The position numbers and the translations under genes are program-made. From contig NW_006768808.1 of assembly GCF_000204055.1 (NCBI RefSeq), positions 548,822 through 568,936 of the forward strand: a DNA stretch of 20,115 bases, written 5' to 3'. This DNA comes from Melampsora larici-populina 98AG31 (Eukaryota; Basidiomycota; Pucciniomycetes; Pucciniales; Melampsoraceae). Each line of letters starts with the position of its first letter. The first letter of the stretch is position 1. The notes beneath the pieces are model-generated. The model saw nothing but the letters and a program-made list of their open reading frames with translations. It did not search any database and was not told the DNA's origin. This document shows, one piece after another, positions 1 through 10,438 of this stretch.

Positions 1-2
1 TG

Positions 3-1595
3 CTCGGTTCTCGCGAAGTGAAAGAACTTGCGGTTGACGTAATTAACATTGCCAATCCTGGGCGTTTCGATCCCTCTACGTATATGCCAGTTGACCGACA
101 ACTGACAACCAAAATTGTTGCTCATTATGCAGATGATGACTTGATCAAAGGAGTTCATCCAGCCTTCTTACGCTTCGTTGACGGCATCTGGTGGTGGAGG
201 AATAGGTTATACGTACCTATGAAGATGCGACAGGCCTTGTTTGAAGAGCTACATGTGTCACCTGCCGGAGGGCATTGGGGTGGTTTGAAATCCTATGAAT
301 TACTGTCAAGGTCGTTTGGATGGCCGGGGATGCGTACTGATATTTTGAACTACCTTCGGAGTTGCGCTAGTTGCCAACAGGTGAAAGTAGATCGACGTCC
401 ACCCCAAGGACAACTGATTCCTTTGCCCATTCCGGATAGACCGTGGTCCACGATCGGCATTGATTTTATTGTTAAACTCCCGATTTCGAAAGGTTTCGAT
501 TCAGTAATGGTCGTTGTCGATCATTTCTCAAAAGCGGCACATTTCATTCCAGCCAAAGAGACATGGAAGGCGGACGAATTAGCAAAGGCTTTTGTAGATC
601 ATGTTTTTCGATTTCATGGCTTACCTGACGTTATTGTTTCTGATAGGGGCACAACTTTGGTTTCGTCGTTCTGGACAAGTGTCTTGGGTCTCCTTTGTGT
701 GAAACCTGCTCCATCCACGGCTTTCCATCCTCAGACGGATGGCCAAGTGGAACACACCAATGCCTTACTGGAGGACTACTTGCGGCATTTTGTTTCTGAG
801 GATCAGGGCGACTGGGCAAATCTCCTGGCTTTAGCTGAGTTTTCATACAATAATTCTGTTTCAAGTTCCACCGGGATGACACCGTTCTTTGCACTTTTAG
901 GATACCACCCACGTTTTAATTCTTTGACGGGCTCTTCGGGTAGGCCAGCGGCCGATGGCTTTGTTCAACACATGCAAGAAGTGCAAGACTTGCTACGAGA
1001 TAATCTTTCGCAAGCAAAGGATGCTCAGGCAAGGTTTTACAACAAGGACCGTCGAATTTCAGTGGTCTACAAGCCGGGGTCCCTTGTTTGGCTCTCCAGG
1101 CGCCATTTGAAGACAAAACGCCCAAACAACAAGTTGGATGTACGCCGTTTGGGTCCGTTCCCGGTGGTTCGGATGGTTGGGAACAACGCAGCTGAGTTAC
1201 AATTGCCTCCTTCATTGCAGCGTTTGCATCCTGTATTCAATGTTTCCTTGTTACTACCGTTTGTAGAATCTTCGGGGACAGCCGCCGTTCCCAGACCTTT
1301 GGGGATGACGGATCTGCTTGTGGACGATCATGAGCGTGTTAGGACTATTTTTGATTACCGTCTAACCAATGTTGGCATGCACGAATATCTGGTGAAGATG
1401 GAGAATGCGTCACACTTGGATGCGCTATGGCTACCACTCTCTAGGATTCCCTTTGCCTTAGATCATTATCTGGAGCGCTTTCATCGGATGTCACCTTCTT
1501 TGGGGTCTGGACCTGCTGATGGTGTCTGGCGGGAGCGAGCACGACAAAGAGTGGACTCTGCTTACGATGCGGTTGCTGGTCCTCTTATTTCATGA
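3..1595 (+). CDS. Ty3/gypsy chromovirus pol, C-terminal part (integrase and chromodomain), 5' cut by window edge
   Basis: This is the end of a Ty3/gypsy polyprotein; the frame is open from base 3, so protease, RT and RNase H lie outside the window. Counting from the GTG at 18, the integrase zinc finger is H79, H86, C116, C119. The catalytic core is D149 (GIDF), D209 (VSDRG) and E245 (QVEHTN), a D-D-35-E spacing. The usual Arg after the catalytic Glu is His. A GPF motif (G379-F381) follows, and residues about 439-490 resemble a diverged chromodomain (EYLVK, then a W), which places it among chromoviruses. The integrase inserts element cDNA into chromosomes, and the chromodomain is thought to steer it to modified chromatin. 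The frame has no stops or shifts, so this part could be functional; completeness of the element cannot be judged here. The Ty3/gypsy call is very secure, the chromodomain moderately so. Confidence 0.93.
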   Translation, partial: LGSREVKELAVDVINIANPGRFDPSTYMPVDRQLTTKIVAHYADDDLIKGVHPAFLRFVDGIWWWRNRLYVPMKMRQALFEELHVSPAGGHWGGLKSYELLSRSFGWPGMRTDILNYLRSCASCQQVKVDRRPPQGQLIPLPIPDRPWSTIGIDFIVKLPISKGFDSVMVVVDHFSKAAHFIPAKETWKADELAKAFVDHVFRFHGLPDVIVSDRGTTLVSSFWTSVLGLLCVKPAPSTAFHPQTDGQVEHTNALLEDYLRHFVSEDQGDWANLLALAEFSYNNSVSSSTGMTPFFALLGYHPRFNSLTGSSGRPAADGFVQHMQEVQDLLRDNLSQAKDAQARFYNKDRRISVVYKPGSLVWLSRRHLKTKRPNNKLDVRRLGPFPVVRMVGNNAAELQLPPSLQRLHPVFNVSLLLPFVESSGTAAVPRPLGMTDLLVDDHERVRTIFDYRLTNVGMHEYLVKMENASHLDALWLPLSRIPFALDHYLERFHRMSPSLGSGPADGVWRERARQRVDSAYDAVAGPLIS

Positions 1596-1728
1596 AATTT
1601 TTTAGCCCTCCATGCTAACCCCTGTGAGCCTAAACAAGCCACTCAAGACTTGGGTATGTGAAAGCGTGGTGGTAATTTTTTTTATCATGGTATATGGCAA
1701 GTCATAATTTGTCATGAACTGCTAGGAC

Positions 1729-2094
1729 TGTTAGGTACTAGTAGGATATGCTGTTAGCAGCTTAGAAGATGTGTTACAGAGAATTACATAATCAAGGAAC
1801 AACTCTCAGATCTGAAATTATGTGCCTTATTTTTATATTTGTTTTCATATATATCTTGTATTGTTGTCTAGATTATGATGCTTTTCTCTTCATCAGAATA
1901 ATTATTATCTTCCCCTCTCTTTTCGTTTACATCTCCGATCCGAGATAAAACCGTCTTTTCATAAAAGAGGAATCGCTATAACTGAGCCGTGAGGATTCTC
2001 CGATTGAGAATCTCAGCTACATCCCAGATCATCACACTCAGGGTTCTGATATTGTGTGTTATTCTGTACTAGCTTATTCACAAAGGATACAACA
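1729..2094 (+). repeat. probable 3' LTR of the Ty3/gypsy element
   Basis: The roughly 470 bp after the pol stop has no coding potential. A candidate LTR starts TGTTAGGTAC at 1729 and ends GGATACAACA at 2094 (TG...CA). It contains an AT-rich stretch around 1830-1860, as an LTR core promoter might. The boundaries are guesses: the 5' LTR is outside the window, the polypurine tract before 1729 is weak, and the proposed right end lies inside the hairpin at 2064-2173. Confidence 0.4.
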
Positions 2095-2173
2095 CCGGAT
2101 TACCCCTCCAGTAAACCAGTCGGGGCCGGAGGGGTAATCTGGTGTCGTATCTTTTGTGAATAAGCTAGTACAG
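2064..2173. repeat. 110-bp near-perfect hairpin (46-bp inverted arms)
   Basis: The left arm (2064-2109) and right arm (2128-2173) are inverted copies with 3 mismatches in 46 bp, around an 18-bp spacer (2110-2127). The outer ends read CTGTACTAGC and GCTAGTACAG. The outer 31 bp of the left arm coincide with the proposed end of the gypsy LTR, so the right arm may be an inverted piece of the same LTR end. Helicase homology begins immediately after the right arm. It could be a fold-back MITE or an inverted-duplication scar; no clear target duplication was seen. Confidence 0.8.
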
Positions 2174-4058
2174 AGCCCGGAAATATTTCTCAACGACGAG
2201 AGATTTAAGCAGATGTACTTTTCTCAGTGGTTTCGCGATTGCTTGGTTTTGAAGGTGATTGATGAAGCGCATATGACCCATACATGGGGGCTTGTAGAGA
2301 GCGGGAAAAAGTACCTTGCATGGGTGAAGAGTGCTCAAGATTCAGGGATCTTCCGTCCGTCTTATGGAAGAATGGGAATGTGGTTGGCTTCAACTGATCG
2401 ACTCCCGATACTTTTGATGTCTGCCACATGTCCACCAAGACACCATGATCTAATCTATGCTAATTCAAATATTTGAAGATTTGATATTGATTATGTGGAA
2501 GGTGAATTGTGTCGTCCTGAGATTACAATTCTTCGATTAGCAATGCAGAAATCACAAACATCCCTTGAAGATCTCTCCTCCAATTTCGCATTGAAACGCA
2601 AAGTCTCTGATAATGATTTGCCACCTACTTCAATCTATTCAAATACAAGAAAGTCAACCAAGAAGGTACTCAAGGTACTCAATGGCGCGCGAGGGGTTCT
2701 GAAAGGTGAAAGGGACCCCAAAAGCACCTTTGCTTGCAGGTTTCACTCAAACACTGGGCCTACAGACAAGACCAATAATATTTCCAACTACGCAGCGTCT
2801 TGTTATCCTATCATTGCATGTACTTTAGCCTTAGGTCTGGGTCGAAATTGGACCTGAGTTTGCCAGGTGTCCAATTTGGAAGGGCAGATGCTGCTGCCGT
2901 ATCTCAAATTATCAGACAATGTGGACGCAATGGTAAACCAGGCCTCACCGTTTTCTACACTGAAAAGAGACGTCTCCATGGAAAGAACTCGGTGTCAGAT
3001 TTTGAAGGCCTGAAGGAGTTTTCTGATGATGATCTAATGGATGGGTTGGCTGTAACTCCAGTCTGCTTGCGGATTGCCTTGACTTTGAGTAACCTGTATG
3101 TTTTTGATTAAATGTAACTCGAACTGTGCAAGGCTGATTCCTCCTCTACATAGACTTGGAAGAATTCCCATGAGTGACAACAAAGAAATCTATGTAGAAG
3201 AGAAACTTCAGCAAGAAAAAGGCGGAATGTGTGCCTGCCATTGCTCAAATTGTGAGCCTGAAGTATGCAGGAAGTTGGCTGCACAAATGAAATGGCTTAC
3301 CATGGCCAACTTCAAAGCTGGACTTCAAAATCCGGATATTCTGCCACATTTGGAAGTTGCCGCACCAATGGCTTCTTGGGATACTGTTGAAGACAAGAAT
3401 GCCGAGGTTGATGCACCAATGTTCAATCAAAACCCCCAGTGTCCACCACCTCGCCGTAATGAACTGATCCAGCTGGCTGACCTGCTCACTCTGACAGTCA
3501 AGCAACACCATCAAAGATTGATGACTAACGCCAATCAGCTAAGGCCAACAGATTACGTGGATGATGATGACATCTGGAGGGTATTGGATAAGATACACCA
3601 CATTCAGAGCGAAAATGATGTTTTCAAGATTCTTGGATGTGATCTATTACTGGGTGGAGTGAAGTTGATGTTTGATTATCAAAGACTGGCGGGTAGGAAG
3701 TGTTGGTATGCGGGCTTTAGCTGAGATGCGTGTGAGGGAGGCATCCACTTGATTATCGCAGGCAAAAACTCTTGCTAGACTACAGAAGCAACATGAAGAA
3801 CAACAAGCAAAAGAAAGAGACGCACGGGTCCTGAAAGAAGCAAAAAGAAAAAGAAATAAGATTGATGATGTTGCCAAGAAGGAGGAAAAGAAACAACGGA
3901 AAACAAAAGCTCAACAGAAAAAGGATGCTGCAGCTAAGCTGAAGTCCAATCAAAAAACCCAGGCTGTGGTGAATGCACGTATGATTGCAAGTTTGAAGAG
4001 CGGAAAAACAATGTCAGTGTCTTTTTGCTCTGACTACATGGTTTGGTCTTTAAGTTAG
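2156..4058 (+). pseudogene. RecQ-type DEAH helicase, 5'-truncated and decayed
   Basis: Translated pieces carry the DEAH box (VIDEAH), motif III (LLMSAT), a helicase C-domain with motif VI (IIRQCGRNG), a Cys/His cluster (CACHCSNCEP) and a Lys-rich tail. RecQ proteins unwind DNA with ATP, but the Walker A region is absent: the gene starts abruptly at the hairpin ending at 2173. Reading is broken by TGA at 2474-2476, TGA at 2855-2857, a one-base loss near 2860-2880, an apparent one-base gain near 3715, and TGA at 3750-3752. A likely genuine intron (GTATGT...TAG, 3096-3153, 58 nt) joins ...SNL to LGRIPMSDN. The final TAG is at 4056-4058. The closest relatives I know are repeat-associated RecQ-like genes that are numerous in rust fungi; subtelomeric RecQ helicases of other fungi are an alternative parallel. 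Helicase identity is secure, and inactivity is very likely. Confidence 0.85.
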
Positions 4059-4272
4059 TGGTTTGGTGATGCTGATATGCTTGATCCAAATAAACAGGGA
4101 ACAAGTAGAAGCTGACAAAAATGACGCGATATGACTTATGGGGTCATTAGTTGTAGCATTTCTTTAGTTGTCAATAATATCATTTATTTCGCATGATGTA
4201 TTTAAAATGACACAATTAAATAGTGTAAACAGTATTAATGATACAAATTGAAATAATTGTTTTAAACATCTA

Positions 4273-7200
4273 TTACTCAGAGTCACCATCATCAATGCTA
4301 CTATCTTCAGTGCCACTATCATCATTATTGCGACCTCCTGTCTGTGCATGAAATCCCTCAGCAGTTGGCCATTGAAACTTTTTGAGTTTGCCTTCACGGG
4401 CAAATGATTGCAACACCTTCATTCCTGCATAGTACATATTGGTGGGCCTACCCTTTGGTAATGTTGAATAAGGGGTGCAAGTGGTGATATCGTGCTGATG
4501 AGCCATTCTGAGAAATGATCTCAGGGAGCTATGATCAATGTTGTTAGTATGTGATTGATACACATTGTTCAACCCAGAATGTCCCTTTAGTCTATGCAGA
4601 AAATCACGTAGCTAGACTCCTTCGGTGAACATGCAAAACTAACGTTCAAAGTTGATGAAATCGGGAGAGAGACTCACCAATGGGATACAGATCAAGTAGA
4701 GGTCTTGAAGTCGCTTAATTGAAGTACCAGTTCCCTGTGTGGGAAAAGTATTCCAATAATTTCCAAATTAGGTGCAAAGCAAATAAATAACACGACTTAC
4801 AGAGTTATTGTAAGAGAATTTGATCCAGAAGTTTTGGACTTCAAGGAAGAAGTCCTTAGCAACAAAGTGTCCTGGACGTCCACTTGGACAAACAATTAAG
4901 TTTTCTATAATCACATCTGCAATGTCTTTAGCACTGCCAACATTTTTATCTTGGATCTCACAATCCGAGGTATTCTTGGGTCGATGCCCTCGGACAGCTC
5001 TTGTCTGAGGATTTGATCCGAGCCAATTCATGACGCATAAGATTGCCTCGGATTGAAACCTTGGACAGGACTTATCTGAGGATATGCATCCGATGATGCC
5101 TCGGATTTCTCAACCCAAGGCAAGTATGTTGGCAGTGTAGGTAAAGTTTGAGTGAGTAGAACTATCAAATGTGGCAGATAATTGGCGTAGTGCTTCAATC
5201 GTTTCATTCCATGTGCATTTACGCTCCAACATTTCCAAACCCGTAACATACGACCAACATCACCAGCGGACATTGACCAAGATCCTTCAACAAGAGTAGC
5301 AAAGTCTTGCAATTGTAGAAGGAATCAAAGGTGTTTCTGATCACCTGTATCCTCTGTGTTCTGAATGGCCTCTGGTCCGAAAAATTCATTGTAAGTCTGA
5401 TCTATAATGTCCTTCATCTTCTCTGGTGTCATATTCACTCGCTCCTTTCCTAAAGTCTCCACATCCAGATTCATCACTTGCCTGCACATATATCAACAAG
5501 TACATTAGTGAGACAAGATACAAGATACAAGATGATAAAAGCAATGGTAGGGAATATCTTTGAGACATACTGAATACATAATGTGATTGAACCTTTGTGT
5601 AGGTGCTCCATTGAACAAAGCATTGCCGTAAAGTCTTTCTTGCTGGTAGGCTTGTCAAAATCGCCGCCAAGGGCTTCAATGCCCCTCCAAGCCCCCATAT
5701 CCTTCACATCCTTATAGTTGCCCCAGTGCTCAAGTAGGATGGCCTGAGAAATATTCCATAATACATGAGAAGCACCAAGAATCATCAGGATATGCTGAAA
5801 GCTCTTGGATGGACTAGAACACAGATCTCGTTTGTCAACCACACTCACTACTATACACGCCATTCCCAAGTGACCCTCCCAGACTTGTGCTTGACTGGCA
5901 TACTTCTCTTGTGATAAACCAGTTTGATTCAATACAGAGTTATAAAACTTGCCTACTCCGGATATCGAATTATCTGAAGCTGACATCATCTTGAGCATCA
6001 TTATTTCAGGTTTATTGGCTGGAAGTTGTCTGACTGTTGGCAGTTACGGTATGGGATTTTTTTGGTGTCAATGGGTTTGGCTACATATTTAACAAGAGCT
6101 AGTGGAATTTGAGACTTTAGAGTGAGTTCCCAGTCTGAAATCTTGGTCGGAGTTGGTAGAATTTTGGCAAGATCAATAGGTTTTGTCTGTGATGTGTCCA
6201 AGATCGCCTTCAACTTCTCAGCTGTGAAATTTTCCGCAGTAATTGAGAAACCTTCTAGTATCTTTGGTCAATGTACATAGCCCCATGATCCATGCCACAT
6301 AGTGCTTTCTTGCTCAACAGTGGAAGTGTGGATGTGTTGTTGGAAGTCAATGTTGTCCAGGGTGATGAACGGTGCTAGCAAAGTATCCTCTCCCATAAAA
6401 CCAATTATCTTCTTCTTTAACTCGTGTCCTAAGTGTTCCAGCGCATGAATAGCTGTTACTTGATTAACAGAGAGGCCGATATAATTGAGATATCTGTTGA
6501 CTCTTTCTGATACCCCACAAACCAGCATAGTCAGTCCATTTTCAACTTGGAATGCATTTACACATCAATTACAGACACTATGTGCCACCCAAATGGTACA
6601 CAAGTATCTATCAGGATTTTTATCCAATGACTGGTTTGAAAATGGACACTTACCAAGATATTTCGAGTTTTGCAATTCTCTGAATGATCTTTTGACTTCC
6701 AATAGACATACCCCTCCCAGTGCTCAACATATCCTTCACCCTCTCTTAAACCTCCAGGTCCATCAAGCCTCACATTCAGAAGTGATCCAGGTTGAGTATT
6801 TCCTTCTAATTCATCATTGGAGTCTATGTTGATATTTTTATCAATAGCTAATCCAATATTTGACAGCGTGTGTCCAGTGGACTTCTTTTGTTTCAGACAC
6901 GCCTTTCGAATGTTTGCCTTGCGGACGTGTTGCTCCTCACTATGAGTAAGTGTTGATTGGATTAATTTGAATAGAAAGGGCATTGACTTTTCAAGAGTCT
7001 TGTCTCATTCGTGTACATCTTCATGATCAAAGAACGACGGTGTCACTTCAGAGGTGTCAATGTAGAAGCCTTTTGGCACCTTGCCCGATGGCGGATGCTG
7101 CTTCTTGACCAATGCAACCGCCTGCATCCACTCAATAAATTAGCTTCACAGCTTTCAAAACAAACAGCAAGAGCGCAGACCAACCTGTGACAATACCCAA

Positions 7201-7478
7201 TCTTCCCGAAACTCCTGACCGACTTTTGTTTTCAATATAGCATCTTGTATTTTGCCGAGTATCCTCCCGGTTGAAGGCAGTCCTGCACTGGAGGCCCATA
7301 CATGTTGAGCCTTTGCCATGTCTGAATGTGTTGACAACAGATAAGCTTTGAGAAAACTTTCAAATTAAGATGATTTGAAGTTATGCAAAAGATAATCCAC
7401 TGCATTGCTTTTAAAGACACCGGCAAGGCGCCTGGACCAAGATGTCCACTGTTTTGATTTTGAGAAGATTGAGACATT
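4273..7478 (-). pseudogene. DUF6589-type protein gene, decayed and interrupted by a MITE
   Basis: On the minus strand, spliced fragments assemble in order into a protein resembling the large fungal DUF6589 family (function unknown, often repeat-associated). Characteristic stretches are ILGASHVLWNISQAIL with KKDFTAMLCSMEHLHKGS (5474-6001), LQDFATLVEGSWSMSAGDVGR (about 5240-5312) and CPSGRPGHFVAKDFFLEVQN (about 4830-4895). Good intron candidates are 7122-7184, 5482-5570, 4735-4800 and 4612-4677, with 6608-6653 possible. The last exon ends in an acidic tail (TAA 4273-4275). Damage: TAA at 7365-7367; TGA at 7005-7007, 6565-6567, 6268-6270 and 5325-5327; a frameshift near 6045; and a 206-bp insertion at 4932-5137. 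The 5' end is uncertain (an ATG near 7478 is possible). It converges on the helicase pseudogene about 210 bp away. Family call is fairly sure; exact exon structure is not. Confidence 0.72.
4932..5137. mobile_element. 206-bp CACTA-like MITE inserted in the DUF6589 gene
   Basis: The element has 12-bp perfect terminal inverted repeats CACTGCCAACAT (4932-4943) and ATGTTGGCAGTG (5126-5137), flanked by the 3-bp direct repeat TAG (4929-4931, 5138-5140). CACTR termini with a 3-bp target duplication are the hallmark of CACTA/CMC transposons. The arms are also inverted copies of each other over much of their length, with repeated ATCCGAGG/CCTCGGAT motifs. It encodes no transposase. Deleting the element and one TAG restores a continuous DUF6589 frame (QTLPKDIADVII), confirming both ends. 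Confidence 0.85.
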
Positions 7479-7880
7479 TGAGACATTTTATTTTTTGTAT
7501 GACAAGTCTGGTTAGAGATCACAAAATGTTTCGAATGTGAGTCAACATTGTTCAGACAAAAGAAAATATCTCAAGAGTTTAGGACAAACATCCAAAAGGG
7601 TTTAGTTTTATTTCAAAATGAAGGCAGGTTTTGCCCCAAACCAAATTTCAAATTTGGAAAAGTATTTTGCTAACTGGAGAAAGGTCAGGGGGAGTAACAA
7701 GAATTCTGAATAGGCAAGTTTGTCGGGAAGGAGTACACATAGCTCCAGTTGAAAATAGCACGGCGGTTGATTGAGGGGAAGTGGGAGAATATGAGGTTCT
7801 GAAAAACCTCTCCTCCAAACTAATTCTAAAGGTGTGGTTGAATTCTCCTGCTCACTCACCAGACCCGGCCGATAATACAT

Positions 7881-7949
7881 AAGTCCCTCCATAGACACCC
7901 GAGCTTGCCAAGGATCAAGTGTCTGACTGAGGGACTTAGTTAAGTTGGG
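7881..7949. repeat. short hairpin repeat of the AAGTCCCTC family (copy 2)
   Basis: The left arm AAGTCCCTCCATAGACAC (7881-7898) pairs imperfectly with GTGTCTGACTGAGGGACTT (7919-7937). The right side continues AGTTAAGTTGGG, giving the family terminus AACTTAACTAAGTCCCTC in reverse; the left end lacks that extension. No target duplication was identified. Confidence 0.6.
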
Positions 7950-8021
7950 TGAAAGTGATGAAAAATGTGCATACAATGAAAATACCCAACTGGACAGTGG
8001 TCTTAGATCTTGTGGTGAGCA

Positions 8022-8103
8022 CGGCGCGAAAGGCGCGACAGGGCGCGGGTGCGAGGGTGCGAGGGCGCGCCTATAGGCTCCAAATTAGGGATGGGCGCGC
8101 CCT
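8022..8103. other. GGCGCG-rich island with an inverted repeat
   Basis: An 82-bp GC-rich patch sits in AT-rich surroundings. GGCGCG occurs repeatedly, and the 10-bp inverted arms AGGGCGCGCC (8062-8071) and GGCGCGCCCT (8094-8103) enclose 22 bp. It includes the octamer GGCGCGCC twice and a short GTGCGAGG tandem. Its role is unknown; a repeat fragment or a protein-binding site are both possible. Confidence 0.5.
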
Positions 8104-9023
8104 AGAGCCGTAGTGTACTTTTTTAGGAGTTTTGCAGTCAAGTTTACCCCAAACTGGGGGTCTGGAAGGTCTACATAGTTTCACTTGATGATGAAGAGAA
8201 ATAAAAGATGGGATTTGTGAGAGGAAATGACGAGATGAAGTGTTGATAGACTTTCAGGTTGATCATTAAGCTGAGCCTGAATCAATCTTCAATCCCACCA
8301 ACTTATTGCCAAGTCACATTCTTCACTTTGAATGACTTCCTTCCAAGCCCTCAAGGTTAAGAGGTGTATACAAGTTTATTAAATTCCACCATATCTTTCA
8401 AAACAAAGGATAAATTCAGCCTGTATCACCTCCACTTTCTCATCTTTTCAGTGTGAGTTCTGTCCAATTGCAGCCCAAGTCTCACACCTGACTTTCCCAA
8501 AATTCCAAGAGAAGGGAGGCATAATTCTCCTAGGTAATCAAGCTTGTGAGTAGTGGATGTTGAGTAGAAGTCATGCCTTAGTCTAATCATGACTTGCCAT
8601 GTGTCCAGAATCTCATTTCACTCAAGCAGAGCAGTCAGAGGGATAGTCTGTTCCAAATCTCTATACACTTAATTCTCTCTGGGATTTTGCTGCTATTTTA
8701 TGGGACTTGGATATATGGATGATGGAAAAGAGGAGTTGTTTTTTGCTGTTGTCTAACATTTTCCTTGTTCCCTTGTTCCTGAGAATAAAACAGGTACCAG
8801 GTTTTGTGTTTTGGTTTGTCTGTGCATAGCTTTGTCTGTGTCTCCCAAGCCCAGTGGCAATTTAAGCAGTGGTTGCTCCTTAGAATCCCCAGGGAATTAA
8901 CTACCTCTGCCTTCACCACATACTTGCAGTATATCTGTGTCTGACCATAGATAAGTATTGCAACCTCATCTCCACAAGAAATTGAAGAATTTGGATCTCA
9001 AAACATCTAAAATGTTCTGTGCT

Positions 9024-9174
9024 GTCAAGCCCGCATCATTGCATACCAGCACAGTTGCATAATCAGTGTTAATGCATACAAAAAACCTCTGATTTTGATT
9101 CTTTTTATTGACAAATCTGAAAACTGATTTGCATAAACAGTCAAAATCAACCTATGTGATTTTGTGGGCTTGAC
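9024..9174. repeat. possible small inverted-repeat element
   Basis: GTCAAGCCC at 9024-9032 is matched by GGGCTTGAC at 9166-9174, and the interior has further inverted pieces (GATTTTGA/TCAAAATC). The flanks TCTGTGCT and TCTATGCA match at only 6 of 8 bases, so no clean target duplication supports mobility. Confidence 0.25.
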
Positions 9175-9685
9175 TCTATGCAAGGTCAAAAGTCTCTTTA
9201 CAGATCAAATAGAGCCACAGCATCACACTCATCAGGGCTGGAGGAAATGTGATGTGCAAGCCTGAAAGGACCACACTCTGGTCAATGGATCATAGATGCA
9301 AAGGATATTGCAGGGCTTTGCTGGTGTTGATTGTTTATTTGTTGTAATTTCACTTTTTCAAGATTCAATGAGTTTGCATTACATGATATGAGATTTTGAG
9401 CCTACCCCAAAGTCTGCTGATTCTGCTACCATACCAATGAAGCTGATTGAATCATGGCATTTTCTCTTGTGGGTGATTAATCTTTTTAAAGCACCTTTTG
9501 TATTCCGCTGCCGCACTCAGATCTCACAGTGAAAGCTGAATATGATGTGAAGTGAACTTTTTGAAGATCTTGGTTAACAAGCAACAATCCAAATTAAATC
9601 TCCTGTTTTAATTACAATTTTGACCAGTACAGTGAAAAGTTACAACCCTTTATTTCTATACGAAGAGGATGATTCAAGAGCATTT

Positions 9686-10438
9686 TTAAATCCGAACTAT
9701 GATCACGATTAAAGCAATCTGTATAGCTAACACAATCAATGAAAGAATTATAATCACATCTCCCGCAGTGCGAAATTCCCGTCCCCATCTTTTTTGACGT
9801 GGTTTTTGTGCGCCCTCTAAAGTTTGGTTCACATACTTATCAGAAAGATCACAATTCAATCTTCTGCGGCGTACATGAATAAATAATAACAGGACTAGAG
9901 ATAGTAAGGCATAGATCAGTCCAACTACAAGGCCAAGGAACCTGAAGTCAGTTTTATCAGATCCAGCATTTTTTGAATGAAGTCAGAGTGGTGAGAGTGA
10001 TTCACCTTTGTCAAACTCTTTAGAAAATAATCTCAGAATTATCAAGGCGTAAATCGAGCAAGCGAGCGAAGTCCTAAGGTATGCTCCTGTTTGAATGGGA
10101 TTCATAAAACATTTCATCGTTAAGAAAGTTCACAAAATCATAATTAAGACAGAATTACATTACTTACCATCAAAGGTACGCTGACGTGCACGCCACTCGA
10201 CCATCAAGTCCTCGTCACCATCCCTGAGAACAAAGCTTTCAGGACGATGTCCTTGATAAAGATGACTTCGGGACGTTCGAAGACAGTTTTGCTGATCAGA
10301 CGCAAGAGGAGACGAGTTATGATTTAGATTGCGGCTATCAAACTCAGCCGTAAGAGGAGATGATTCAAAGGTGAGATTGGGGCTGTCAAAACGAGGATGT
10401 TGTAGTAAGAGACCTGAAGGTACTGGTGTAGTGCTCAT
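9686..10438 (-). CDS. DUF202-domain membrane protein, three exons
   Basis: The model joins, on the minus strand, 10168-10438, 10017-10086 and 9686-9941, giving 198 aa ending in TAA. Intron 1 (10087-10167, 81 nt) has a GTAAGT donor and ACAG acceptor. Intron 2 (9942-10016, 75 nt) uses a less usual GTTTGA donor, chosen because the nearby GTGAAT donor puts exon 3 out of frame. The N-terminus (1-80) is Ser/Asn/Pro-rich. The DUF202 signature WRARQRTFDGAYLRTSLA spans about 82-99. Three membrane helices are expected at about 96-111, 117-137 and 174-196, with a basic loop (RRRR, KRWGRE) between the last two. DUF202 includes the small Vtc1-like membrane proteins, but fungal proteins of this form have no assigned reaction that I know. 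A degenerate copy of exon 3 lies at 16690-16945. The frame is intact, so it is probably functional. Confidence 0.78.

Larger units (their letters stand above)
7479..9685. other. about 2.2 kb without a convincing gene
   Basis: Only short ORFs without recognisable motifs or plausible splicing are present. The stretch contains a small hairpin repeat (7881-7949), a GC-rich island (8022-8103) and a possible inverted-repeat element (9024-9174), annotated separately. The rest is moderately AT-rich sequence in which I see nothing specific. Confidence 0.6.

Noticed and set aside
7608..7976. 122-aa minus-strand ORF
   Set aside because: It crosses one of the small hairpin repeats and matches nothing recognisable; no splice sites connect it to the DUF6589 gene.
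10006..10020. Alternative donor GTGAAT for DUF202 intron 2
   Set aside because: It joins exon 3 in the wrong frame, with a stop after a few codons, whereas GTTTGA keeps the membrane segment open.
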